A stretch of DNA of 64,000 bases from Galerina marginata (Eukaryota; Basidiomycota; Agaricomycetes; Agaricales; Galerinaceae). The notes under the pieces are model-generated. The model worked only from the letters and a program-made list of their open reading frames with translations. It had not been told where the DNA came from and searched no databases. Shown here piece by piece: positions 46,753 to 58,113 of the stretch. The DNA lies in NCBI GenBank assembly GCA_023014335.1, contig JAECYW010000007.1, positions 682,001 through 746,000 of the forward strand, in the 5' to 3' direction. The translations under genes and the position numbers were made by a program. Each line of letters begins with the position of its first letter. Position 1 is the stretch's first letter.

Positions 46753-48755
46753 ATGCTTTCCCCCCCTCCACATGCATTCAGGATATACCCACCAGCTTTG
46801 GCTCGCCAGATCACCCGCAGAGCCCGGCCACTAAGGCCCAATACCCTCAGGTCACCATCAACGTCACCACCAACGCCAACAACCGCATCATCATCAAAGT
46901 CGCGTCCTAGTACAACGACCAGCCTCGTCACCGGCAGGTCCGTGTATGCAGACCAGGAAGCCCTCTCAATACCCCTACCGCCCCGGCCGTACACGTTTCA
47001 CATTGGCGCGAGCTGGGCGGGGAAGCCCCCGCATGCGAAGGACATGAAGAAGGTGCCGTTCCCACCTGATACGCTCATTGGCGCATGGAGGGACCGGACG
47101 CTTGGGTGGAAGGGGAAGGGCAGCGAAAATAGAGCCACCCAAATGGTCGTCGATCCGGGAGAGGACTTCTTTTTCGTGCAAGAGGTGCGCTTTATAAAGA
47201 CGGGAAGTATGGACGGAAGCTAACGCGTCCCCGGATGGCAGATGCGGAACCGTTCAGTAAGTACCTAAAAGCTCTTCCCTTTTTCTTCCCTTTTTTGCAG
47301 AAAGTCTAGCTGATGCGTCTCGTTTGGAGGGCGTCTCGTTCGGCGTCGCCGATGGTGTCGGAGGCTGGGTCGACAGTGGCGTCGACCCCGCGCTCTTCTC
47401 CCAGGCGCTTATGTACCACGCACACAGGTACTCACGGAATGCGTGGGCGGGCGAGCCAGAGATAGACCCTACTATGGACTACGAGGAGCGAGAGCAGATT
47501 GAAGGCTGGGAAATGACCCCGTACGAGTGCCTCGACTTGGCGTATGGTGGTGTTCTGAGGGAAAAATATGTCCAAGCCGGTACGTCTCCTACCTCTCTCT
47601 GTACATAGAAATTGGCCAAAGTTCCCCGTGGCTTGGCATATTGTCGATTCTGATTACGATTATACCCATTGACGTTGCATTTCTCCAGGTTCGAGTACGG
47701 CATGCATCATAAGCCTGAATGCGTCTTCGGGTGTCCTGCGGTCAGCAAAGTCAGTCCCTTTCAATGTTGGACACTTCCCAGCTACTCCAAGTTACGGTCC
47801 TGACCAAAACACAAATGTAGCCTCGGGGATAGCGGATTCCTAATACTTCGCCAGACATCTCTGGTGCATCGGCAGGCTCCACAGACCCATTTCTTCAACT
47901 GTCCAAAGTCAGTCATTGGAGCTTAACGTCAGTATCACTCATAAGTACATACTAATCAATTTTATTATTTCCAATCCCTCCTCGTCCCTTTCTCACATTA
48001 GACAACTGACCAAGCTACCCACGAACAATGGTCGCAGGTTCTCCAGGGCGTGCGTCGACTCCCCCAGCGAGGCCGAGACGTATCGCGCAAAATTACGAGA
48101 TGGAGATATCGTGATCGTCTATGTGCGTTCCTTGTCCTTGAACCTAACGTACCTTTCGCTGACCTTTTCTGTGCCTCCATGTCCATATCCACGTCCGTGA
48201 AGACGGACGGTCTCGCAGATAACGTCTTCCAGTCAGAGATGATGACGATCTGTTCCCTCGTGGCGCGCACGGGTGGGACGGAGGATGAGCAGGTCCAGGC
48301 CATGGCAGATCGCTTGGTCGACTACGCCAGGCAGTGCATGAAGAGCAAATCGAGGGTCAGTCCCTTTGAACGTGAGTCTGATCACCCACATTACTTCCGC
48401 GAGCGATCCTTTGTTGCTTTATGGGCTTTCGAATCTCGAGGTCGCGAGGGTGGTTTTGTTTCCAAGTTTCAATGCACACCTGATGCTGATTAAATTTTCC
48501 ATTTATTAATTGCTCAGGGGAGGCCTCGAGGGTGGGCATGTATTTCCGAGGAGGGGTAAGTTTTTTCCCAACATCTCCTCACCGATTTCGGATTCCTGAA
48601 TCTATCCTCCTCTGTACAATGACGCGCAGAAACCAGACGAGTGCGTCCTTTCGCTGTCTAGCACCGATTGATTATCTTGAAGCTCACGGCACATGACATC
48701 CCTCTTTTAAAACAGCGTCACTGTCATTGTCGCCCTCATCCGCGAGACATCATAA
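46753..48755 (+). CDS. PTC7: Mitochondrial PP2C-type protein phosphatase, PTC7 family
   Basis: It is a metal-dependent Ser/Thr phosphatase; yeast Ptc7 dephosphorylates Coq7 and other mitochondrial proteins to promote coenzyme Q synthesis. It starts MLSPPPHAFRIYPPALARQI, an Arg-rich presequence; an upstream in-frame Met at 46681 is possible. After GEDFFFVQE comes a 15-nt exon (47242-47256, MRNRS) and then GVSFGVADGVGGWVDSGVDP, the first metal-binding DG motif. SSTACIISLNASSGVLRSAN then LGDSGFLILR follow. The second motif, DGDIVIVY + TDGLADNVFQ, is split by an intron. The end is FRGGKPDDVTVIVALIRETS, with the last metal ligand in GKPDDVT. About ten introns. It is convergent with DPP3, with 262 bp between stops. 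Confidence 0.92.
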
Positions 48756-49017
48756 CCCAAAAAGTATTTTTTAGGCATTAGCATTGGCGGCATCACTATC
48801 GCCCCAACCACGTACCTTACACATCATAGTCCCCCAATCTTTGGAGCTAATTGATTTTACATCATTTGGATTTTAAATTTGCTTGATTCATCCCATCCAC
48901 CACTAAACCCTACATAGAGTTCGTCTTGTTATATACAAATCACATATACCGTTAACATCGCATCTTTTTTCTCAACCAAAATTGGAATGGCAGTTACCTA
49001 TCGTACAAGCTAGGGCC

Positions 49018-52000
49018 TCACAACTTCCGCTCGATGAAGCTCTGGATGACCCCTGCAGCTGTGAGAGGGTACTCTTTCAGTGCGACGGCATCATTCTCCA
49101 AAACAGTGTTAGGCTGGACAAATATCTTGCGAGGCTAAAAAGAGGATAACGAGGCAGTTAGGAAGTTGCCGAGGTCAGATGAAGTGATTGTGATAATAGA
49201 CGGTGATCGCAGATAATGAAGAAGAAACTTGGTAGGGCAAAAAAAAAAAGAAGACCCACGAGTTTCTTGCGAAGTACCATATCTCGAATCTCACCGTCCC
49301 AACCTGGGAGAGGCTTAGTGAGTTTGGTGTAAAATTCGCGGGCACCAGCCGCATCCGCGGTGCTCTTGCGGACTTGCAGCTCGACCAAGAGCTTGCCCGC
49401 AACCTCTTGTCCCTTGGTCAAGACGAGCTCGCGATCGACCTAAGAGACGTTAACCGCTGTCCCCGCCCAAATGAAAATAGGCTTGCTACACACCCGAACG
49501 TAGAGGTTTTGCAGCGTGCCATTGGCGTCCCTTACTTCTTCCAAACGTGCTATCCCAGAGTCGATAAGGTGTTGCGTGATACCGAGCCTACGAGCCAATT
49601 AGTGTATTAATAGAACTACCAAGCTGGGATTGGCGCATCCAGGACGCACCGAGCTTGCATATGAGCCTGACCGTGCTTCTGAGTCGCAGGGTCGTAGAAC
49701 TCCAGGGCCCTCAAACCAGCTCGCGCCATAAGAAGGAAGGTGATATACTGGATCTCTTCTATCTCCTTTTTGTCGACATACTGTAATGAAATTTAAAGAT
49801 GATCAGCTCTCGCTTGCACTGTCATGTCAGGCGACACCAGAGTATACTGACATTAAATATCTTCAGGATATCAGGGTTGCCGACCACTGCATGTGTAGAA
49901 CTCGGTGTGAGCGTACCGAAGACCGACTGCAGATCTTCACAACTCACGGTATAAAGCGACGGTCTCTGCGCGGCATTCCTCCATCGACGATGATACTTCG
50001 CCTAGCACAGACCCAGGCGTTTGGCCAGGCTTGTACCAAGATGCGCTGCGGCAAGGTTCCTTAATTTCGAGGGTACATTTAAACAAGCGAGAACTCCTAC
50101 ATCTTCTGGCCTGTGAGGGGATTAATGACCTGAAAGCATCGGGTAAGCTCAGGTTAGATGAGCCATTAATTAACGACATGACCCGCCTTCTCAGGATCAA
50201 AATTCTTCTTGCCGTCGGCGTATTCTTCAAATAACTTCCCAGACCCATGACCAAGGAGTTCGTGGTTCGCGACTTGGAGTTCAAAGGCCCTGTTGTCCCA
50301 CGCATTGTAAAGTGCGACATCGTCTGGGTGGATGAAAGTCAACTCCTCGTCTACAACCGTGGTCATTGGCTCTCTTGGACAGATAAATAGACTTCTGTCA
50401 CATACTAGGGGCCTTGGCTGCAAGAATGTTCTAGGAACCAGTCAGACCCGGTGTATTGGCAAGAAAATTCCGCGGTCGGAAACTTACCGCCAACGAAACA
50501 TTCTTGAAACCTGTCGACTCTCTGATATCGTAATAGTTCTTAAAAGATCTTCAGAAATATATCTAGGTATGAAAAGACTTATCCTTACGGGAATCTATAT
50601 GGAAGTTCAGTATTTATTCCAAAAAATAGTCGTACATGAGACTTACGTTAATTCCAGCGGGAATGCCTTGTAATGCCAACATTAAACCAATAAAAGTCAC
50701 TTAAAATTTGCATCGCCATACCTCCCGTTGCGAAAGAGACGACTTCCAAAGCCGTGAAATCGGGCTTTCGAAAGACATCTACCTCAAAGTCTTTTCCCCA
50801 GGGAAGAACTTTGATGAGATTTGGAGCATCTTCAACTAAGGTTTCATATTTTGCGCTTAGTTCCTTGTTTACAATGGCGGTGAACCCTGGTGGATTTTCA
50901 AGATCTGGTCTCAGGAAAAATAATGGAAATGAATTCTTACCTTCCCACTCCGCACGGCCGCCATATGGGTCGACATAGGTTTCGATGAACTGCAAGTTCG
51001 ATTAGTGTTTTGTCAAGGCTCGACGATAAGGGCGAACTTACGCCAATGTAAGATTCAACGACCGGACCGACGTCCTTAACCCACCACTTTGATCCGTCTT
51101 TGTGGTCTTGAATTGAACCAGTTGCAAATCTTTCATGAACGAATCAGCCAAGGAAACGAAGGGCTTGATAATGAACTACGATTTAATATATGCTTCAATC
51201 ATGTTGGTTTGGTTCTCGTTCGCAGTGTATTTCTTAGCCTGAGATAGTGTTGAGGCACTTAGCATTCGGAGCCGAGAGAAAAAGAGGATTCACCTCTTTC
51301 AACGCCTCAACTGCCTTCGTCAGTGCGGAAGAAAAGTCACCGTATTCGACTTTAAGTTTGGCTTTGTCTCCTGCTTTGGTATCGATATCATGCAAAGCAG
51401 AAGGCTGCCTCTCAGCAGACGCTACTAGCAATGTAAAGTCATTGGGTCCATTCTTGACAACCCTTTGATGCACCTTAGAGTTTTTTTCATTTTGAAGACA
51501 AGAGCGCGTACAGACCTGGTGTTCAGAACATCGACGCCGATGTTCTCTGCTGCAGCTTGGACAGCAGCCACTTCATCGTCATTTATGGGTTCACCGAGGT
51601 AATAGTTTGATATGTGTCCAAGATTGCGCTTGCCGATGAAGAGGCTCGCCTCGGGGCTGACGGCATATATGTGATCTTTTAGCTGGACACTTAGGTTAAT
51701 ACTCGTCAAAGACAATTAACTGAGCGTATAATTGCTCACGCTCTTCCAAAGAGGGAGGGCTTTGTTGCTGTTGACAGACTTCGTCACCACCTCTTCGAGT
51801 TTATCGGGAGACAAGCGAGGAACTATCTTTGTGAACCCAAAGCTCTTGTAGTTGACAAGGTTGCTCATGACCTAAGAATAATTCAACACATCAATTGGAA
51901 CCATCGTCACAGTCTCACAGCGGCCTCACGTACCTGAGAGGAGTACTGCAAGAAGTCTTCCCATTCGTTTGCGTTAAGGCCAGACGTCTTTTGCAGTGCG

Positions 52001-52348
52001 TCTAAATTTGCTATGTCTCCCTGTTCATTGCTAAATGTCAAGACCAACAGATCGTATAGACCCTGGGCTTGAGGAGTCCATTGTCCTGACCTCTCGTCAG
52101 AATCCGTTTGACGGAAGGCCAAAAAGGACTTACCTTGAATGATTCTAGCGCCAGCCCAAGACGCGAGTCCTAGGTAATGTGCATATTTCTTTTCTTTTTC
52201 GCTAGGGTTATGATCAGGCATTTTTCATTACCCTGGCTGATAATGCACACCTCAGCTGCGAGAAGGACTTAGCGACATCCAGGCTACACACAGGAGCGGC
52301 ACGATCTGCGAGGAATCGTTCTGCATTTATAGCAGCGGTACTGGTCAT
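49018..52348 (-). CDS. DPP3: Dipeptidyl peptidase III (zinc metallopeptidase M49)
   Basis: It is a cytosolic exopeptidase that removes dipeptides from the N-terminus of short peptides. It starts [20 protein letters not shown] then [12 protein letters not shown] + [20 protein letters not shown], the usual fungal opening. Exons follow in phase: [80 protein letters not shown], and the loop [17 protein letters not shown]. The zinc site is [20 protein letters not shown] (HExxGH) and the second ligand motif [12 protein letters not shown] lies in the next exon. The C-terminus has [40 protein letters not shown], and ends IQSFIERKL. About 690-700 residues, typical. An upstream in-frame Met at 52480 is less likely. 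Confidence 0.94.
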
Positions 52349-52952
52349 ATTTCTGGTATTTTGGGTTTGCTTGCAATTTTTCGTAAATCCCGCCGATGTC
52401 AGTCGATAAAGCTGATCGCGATAGAGGGTAGCTGTTCTGAACTTGGGTAAGTGCCGAATGGTCTGGCCGGCTAGGATCATCCGAAGGATAAAACAGGAAG
52501 AGGAAACAGTTGCCGTAAAAGGACGTGATTGTGATCAAACAAAATTGTGCATCGCATCCATGATGGCGTTTATTTCCTCAGTTGCCGTGTTACTCGCATT
52601 CGTCTTTCATCCATGCTTCTAGGCTAATGATCACTTCCATCGTGAAAACCTTTGGACAGATAGATTTTGCTACTTCAGTATGCGGACGTACACGCTATAT
52701 TTATGCTCTTTTACACACCCCTGTCCGATGCATAAGGTTCCCAGCGATTTTGGGATCTCGTTGCCAGGATTGCGGTCCATACCAGCGAATAGCAAATGAA
52801 TGTTTACATACGGCGCGAGTGTGGTAGTAGGTCTCCTGAAGACTGCCACCCAGCCATTTCGCGCAAACTGGAGAAACTCTGGATAGGAGAGCTGTTTCCC
52901 TATTTTTGACCAGGACCTCGCTGTGGCTGTTGTCGTAAACCACATATCGGAA
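52349..52952. other. Intergenic, no gene recognised
   Basis: Promoter of DPP3 and 3' flank of the TPR gene. The frames present are shadows or too short to support. Confidence 0.5.
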
Positions 52953-54482
52953 TCATTTCCCATCCTTCTGGCTGGACTTGTCCCGAGCTTCCTTAACCCG
53001 CTGATAGTTCCCCCAGTAAATGTTCCAATCTGAGTCCAGTATGTCATCAGCTGCCCGAAGGCCATTTCCATTGGGTATGACGGTTCCTGCCCAGCTTATG
53101 GCACGGTCGTAGCAATCAAGCGCTGAGGACGATCTTGGACCTTCGTTGCCTTCATGCAGAATGCCCATCATGTTCCATGCTTCAGCCGTTGTACGTCGTG
53201 CATCACGCAATAATGCACTGGCCGGACTATTCATTGAACGGGAAGTGGTATAAACGGGTAGAAGTTGATTGTCTTGAGGGTGTGGAAAAGTAATTTCCGA
53301 ATCAGAATTTGTTGATGGCTGTATTTGGCAGCCTGTGAGGACGCAAGCAACGCGTCCTGAAGACTCCGCAGCTAAAGCAAGCCATTGGATAGAAGAAATG
53401 ACAGGGCGGCCCCGGGCTCGTAAAACTTCAGCGAGGTGTATTGAGAGGAGAGACGAACGCTGAAGTAAATAAAGAGCATGGAGGGCCTGTGGCGGGGATG
53501 CAGAAGTGACGGTGTCTGGGACTGGGATAGATCGGATGAATTCAAGTGCTGATTCTTCAAGTGCCTGTGCCTCTGTCAAGTTCCCAGTAGCCGCTAAATG
53601 TGCAGACTTCGACACAAGGACGGAAGAAAGAATACGTTGAGCCAATGGTGACCGAGGGACTTTGAAACCGCTTGTAGAGGAATCACCAGAATATTGTTGC
53701 GCCAATTGTAATGATTTGTCCCACCAAACCAAAGCATCATCGTAATGACCCAATCGCTGATTGAGGTCTCCGAGTTTCCATGCAATAAATTGCTGGTGAT
53801 ATGGAACTGAACAGTACTGCCAAGCGCGCTCATAGTCCTCCTTCGCGACCAGTAAAAAGCGACCAACTCCTATTTGCTCCGAAACGCCTGCATGGCGCAT
53901 AAGGAGGACAACGAAAGAAGGATTATCCAACTTCTTTTTGGCAAGCTTTTCTTCAGCGAGAAGGATTGTATTGCGGAGATGGTGCTCGGTTTGTTGTAGA
54001 CGGGCATCAACGACATGTATCACCTCTATTTGATCATCTCCGAAAGACGGTTCTTCTACAATGAGCGCTGTATCTGGTGTTTCCTCGGCGTATGCTGCCC
54101 AGGCGGCATGGAGGATATGCCGCGCTCTGTAACCCAAGGAGGGGTCGGTACCTCCCTTGGTTGGGTCGCCGGTCCAGTCGTTGTTAATAACCTCCCATTC
54201 CCACTTCTTGGCCACGGGATCGGTTTCTGGAGTCATGCTCACATGTTCGATGTAGAGGTGAGCCCCCTCATAGTAAGCTGCTGCAGCCAGCCCAACTGCA
54301 AAAATGCCTGCGAGGCCATATTGCAATGTCGCACGGATCCTATCTACTGTTGGTTCGCGTGTTGCCCTTGTAGAAATTCTACGAGTATGGGGGGGAAGAT
54401 GGGCGGCCGCATGCTGGGCAAACCTAACTATGCGGGTAGAGCGCCTTGTTGGCAACGAGCGGAGAGCCGGTCTCAACATCAC
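52953..54482 (-). CDS. Mitochondrial membrane TPR protein, 509 residues
   Basis: A single exon, unusual in this intron-rich window. The N-terminus MMLRPALRSLPTRRSTRIVR is an Arg-rich presequence. One hydrophobic segment follows (YGLAGIFAVGLAAAAYYEGA, about residues 54-73), which would anchor it in the inner membrane. The remainder is helical with TPR-like pairs, for example QQFIAWKLGDLNQRLGHYDD followed by ALVWWDKSLQLAQQYSG, and LAATGNLTEAQALEESALEF. A late repeat is AWNMMGILHEGNEGPRSSSA then LDCYDRAISWAGT. Tetratricopeptide repeats bind other proteins, so it may be an assembly or quality-control factor; the exact role is unknown. It is divergent from the GH5-like gene. Confidence 0.8.
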   Translation of the reverse strand: MMLRPALRSLPTRRSTRIVRFAQHAAAHLPPHTRRISTRATREPTVDRIRATLQYGLAGIFAVGLAAAAYYEGAHLYIEHVSMTPETDPVAKKWEWEVINNDWTGDPTKGGTDPSLGYRARHILHAAWAAYAEETPDTALIVEEPSFGDDQIEVIHVVDARLQQTEHHLRNTILLAEEKLAKKKLDNPSFVVLLMRHAGVSEQIGVGRFLLVAKEDYERAWQYCSVPYHQQFIAWKLGDLNQRLGHYDDALVWWDKSLQLAQQYSGDSSTSGFKVPRSPLAQRILSSVLVSKSAHLAATGNLTEAQALEESALEFIRSIPVPDTVTSASPPQALHALYLLQRSSLLSIHLAEVLRARGRPVISSIQWLALAAESSGRVACVLTGCQIQPSTNSDSEITFPHPQDNQLLPVYTTSRSMNSPASALLRDARRTTAEAWNMMGILHEGNEGPRSSSALDCYDRAISWAGTVIPNGNGLRAADDILDSDWNIYWGNYQRVKEARDKSSQKDGK

Positions 54483-54966
54483 GGCGGTGAGGGCGGAACA
54501 TCACAGCAATTCCCGCCGCAGTCACAATTATGTGATGTCACATGACCGGCACGCACGAGCGTCAATCTGGATTGATCACAGTCAAAGATAGTTTGACAGC
54601 TTGTCTCTTTCGCGACTTGTGTTTCGGCGAGAACGTTCCCATCAGCTTGAAAGCTTCCGATGCGACTTCATTTTGGAGGACAATCTCCGTGCCGGGCGGT
54701 CTGAGGCTGTACTTTTTGTCTGGATATTTGCTGGATGCGGACTGATAAAAGATGATCAATTTCGGAGGGCTGTATCGCACCGCGTGTTGTGCTTCTTCAA
54801 TTCCAGTTTGATGACACATTCCCGGCCTTGTCCACGGTCCTTCATGGTGCCGTCCACAAATGCCAATACATGCGAATAATGGAGATATTGCCGGACTCTT
54901 ATATATCTCATTTGCCTCGTTTCGCACCGAGTTTGCGCCTTCTCCCCGCACTTGACCTTTGTCGCC
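54483..54966. other. Intergenic, divergent promoter region
   Basis: It lies between the start codons of the TPR gene (minus) and the GH5-like gene (plus). Frames on both strands are open by chance only. No motif is clear. Confidence 0.45.
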
Positions 54967-57324
54967 ATGTACCCTGCCCGACTGTGGCAGGTTGTCCTTG
55001 GTGCCGTGCTCGTGTCTGCGACAACCCCAACGCGGACAGCAAGCAAAAGGAACACCAATGCGGCGCCCACCAAATTCGTTACAACTCAAGATGGCCAGTT
55101 CATGGTTAACGGAAGGCACGCATTTTTCTCATCCGTTTCTTTCTCACAACCTCATCCTTCTATTATTATTAAAGCCGACTGGACTTTGTCGGAACCAACG
55201 CGTACTGGCTGGCTGCTCTGAACTCCGATGATGATATCGACTTTACATTGGGGAACATGTCTGCGAAGGGCATTAAGGTTGTCAGGACATGGGCATTCAA
55301 TGGTGATTACCTTTTGCCCTATTACCAATCAAAAGATGGCGTTCGATATTGAGCGTTTCAGATGTTAACACCATTCCCGTGAACGGTACTTGGTTTCAAT
55401 TAATCGCAAACGGCACTACCACGATCAACACTGGGCCAAACGGCCTCCAGAAATTGGATACAGTTGTTCGTCTTGCTGAAAAACACGGCCTGTTCTTGCA
55501 TCTGTCTCTGACGAATAATTGGAACCCTCTACCTCTTCTGGACAATACGACTAACGGAATTGGCGCCCGCGATGTGACACCGGGTACGAACAACAGTCTG
55601 CCTCGGAACACCCTCAGCAACGACTTTGGTGAGTTTTGTCAGCCAATTTGATTTCCGACTGTTGACCTCCTTTCACAGGTGGAATGGATGTTTATGTTCG
55701 TGAATTTGGAGACCAAAAGATGCACGACGAATTTTATACGAACCCGACGATTCTTTCCAAATTTATGAATTATACAACACAGGTTGTGTCTCGATATGTC
55801 GACAGTCCTGCAATATTTGGATGGTACGCCGCTGGTTTGTCCGTAAACAGTCCAATTGACACTCGCTTAGGGAAGTCGCAAATGACCCAAGGTAGGATAA
55901 CGGTATTGATAAGCCAATTCGATTGTATCAAACACTCTTTAGGTGTAATTCTTCTGTGCCTGCATCGAATACCTGCACTACCACAATAGTGACCAAGTTC
56001 CATTCAGTCCTTGCCCAGCATATCAGTTCTGTTGACCCCAACCATCTTGTGTCGTCCGGGTATGTAACATTCAGCATTTAAATCGTTATTCGCTCACCGT
56101 CCTTCAGAAACCAAGGATTCTTTTGTGTGGATTGTCCTAAGCTCTTCCCTCGAATTGTTCCTCCACCACCTCAAGTTTCTTCAACCCCCAACCGACGTCG
56201 TTCGAAAGCGCCAAAGCCCTTGACCAAAAGAAACCTCATTCAGGAGCGTAAAGCTGCCCTCAAGAAGTCGAGGAAGCTGCAGAAACGAACTGGAACAGAA
56301 GCCGGTGCAATTCGCATCCGCGGACGATGGATTTCCACAGGTATGCCGCTTTTAATTATAAACACTTACTTTCCGCTTAATGTCACCTTTCAGAAACACG
56401 CCGTCAGGAGACCTCGGATGTAGGCGTGGGATCTGCCTTCGATGGATCCCAAGGTGTTGACAGTGAAGACATCATAAACATCCCGCAAATCGGGTTTGGG
56501 TCGTTCCAGCTGTTCCCTGACCAGAACTCGTATGGCGTGGATGATCCCAATCTTTCTGCTTTCAACAACACTGTGAACCAGGGTTTGGACTGGATCACTA
56601 GACATGCAAGCATTGGCCAGTTGTAAGTCGTTTATTCCCAGTTCGTGATGTAGTGGTTGATCGAAATATCTCAGGTTCGGGAAACCGGTAACTCTGACCG
56701 GTTTTGGTCTGGTTACACAGTCAAATTCGCCTTTCTTCGTGCCTTTTAATACTTCCCAAGCGCCGTTTGGGCCTGATTCAGGTATTTTCCCGGATTTATT
56801 CACCTTTTTCATTCTTGAAAATAATAAAATTCGTTGGACACAGGCTCCAGTCAAACCCAACAACCATTCGGAGTCACAGATCAGCAGCGAGACGATGCCT
56901 ATTCTCAGTGGCTAACTGGCATGTGTTCTGCTTTGCTACATTATTGGCTTTATCTTGATACACATTTCGTACAGCGGGTTTGAACAGCGGCTTGCAAGGC
57001 ATGCTCCAGTACCAGGCAAGTTGTGCACCGACTCTATACTGCTTATCCTAACTGTTTCCTTATTATAGTGGTCGCAAGGAAATTTAACAACTGCGGTTGG
57101 TACTGCGATAAGCCCCACAGTCACTGGTACGGGTGTCAGTCCTGATGTCACCGGAACTGGGGTCTCGCCCAACGACGGATACGCGATTAACGGACAAGGG
57201 TGAGATCGTTGACCTGTTTGTAGCGCCTGACGATGTCCTTTACCTTCCTTTCTACAGACTTGATTCTGTTGTCAGCACCATTCAGCAAGCATCCCAGCAG
57301 TTTGGCCTCGACACTCCAACCTAA
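54967..57324 (+). CDS. Secreted GH5 mannanase-like protein, probably without catalytic activity
   Basis: Homologous to GH5_7 endo-1,4-beta-mannanases, which cut mannan outside the cell. The signal peptide is MYPARLWQVVLGAVLVSATT. Barrel segments include FVGTNAYWLAALNSDDDIDF, NMSAKGIKVVRTWAFN, LAEKHGLFLHLSLTNNW and NPTILSKFMNYTTQVVSRYV. After spliced exons the acid/base site reads FGWEVANDPRCNSS, where active enzymes have NEP. NHLVSSGNQGFFCVDCPKLF follows. Then comes an insertion rich in Lys/Arg (TKRNLIQERKAALKKSRKLQ). The nucleophile strand reads FGKPVTLTGFGLVTQ, where enzymes have an E before the aromatic-Gly. Both catalytic Glu are thus replaced. The C-terminus has a Thr/Gly/Val-rich repeat (TVTGTGVSP) and ends QQFGLDTPT. 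Two introns use GC donors. It may be a carbohydrate-binding or structural protein. Confidence 0.85.
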
Positions 57325-58113
57325 CCGCCGATCGCCGGAAGTAAAAATCAATCTAGGGTCTCCTTTTTGTTTCATACTTTGCTACGAACACTTCACGGAT
57401 TTCTAATGTCTTTTATACTAATTGTACCATTCAATCTACGAACCTTCACCCTCCACGAACCTTCTACAAACTAGCATGTAAACTAGACGAATTGGGATGT
57501 GGATGACCTCTGTTTTGCGACGAAAACAATAAATACACCTGTTCTCCTATTTTTGTATCATTCAACCGTCCACAGTCAATTCCTAGGGTAGCAAATGCCA
57601 GTGTTTGTATACTTAAAGTTATATTTTTCAAATATTCTTTACCAATTATTTACCATACACTATGGACCGGTGTCTATTTAACATTGGCGCCCATCCCTTG
57701 ATACAGGTCTCTTACAACCGTGGTGGTCCTGAGACCGCAAGACAAGTCCAGCTTCAACTGGGTCTTCATCCAACTTGGCGGCTGCTGAGCGGCTTGGCAT
57801 AACAATCGGCACCGCACGGAGTCACATGCACACGAAGTCACGCAGCACGTGTAAACGACTTTGTGACGTGAACGCGTCAAGGCATCAGGCTGGACTCTTG
57901 CGAGCCGACCTTGTCTTTGACCCTCATTGACCACGAAAAAAACCGTACCTGGAAAATTCATCCATCTATTCCCTTGTTATTATGCCTGCCTTGTGAACTC
58001 ACCTTAAATTTCATACCTGAGCCAACTGCAGGCCTAGGCTTTGTGAACAACTTTAACGACCACCTGAAAATCTAGTCGTCGATATTGACTTTCACGACAT
58101 CTAATCTGCAACC
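57325..58113. other. Intergenic, no gene recognised
   Basis: A/T-rich 3' flank of the GH5-like gene and promoter of RAD3. A 95-residue minus frame (57674-57961) has no family signal. Confidence 0.5.
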
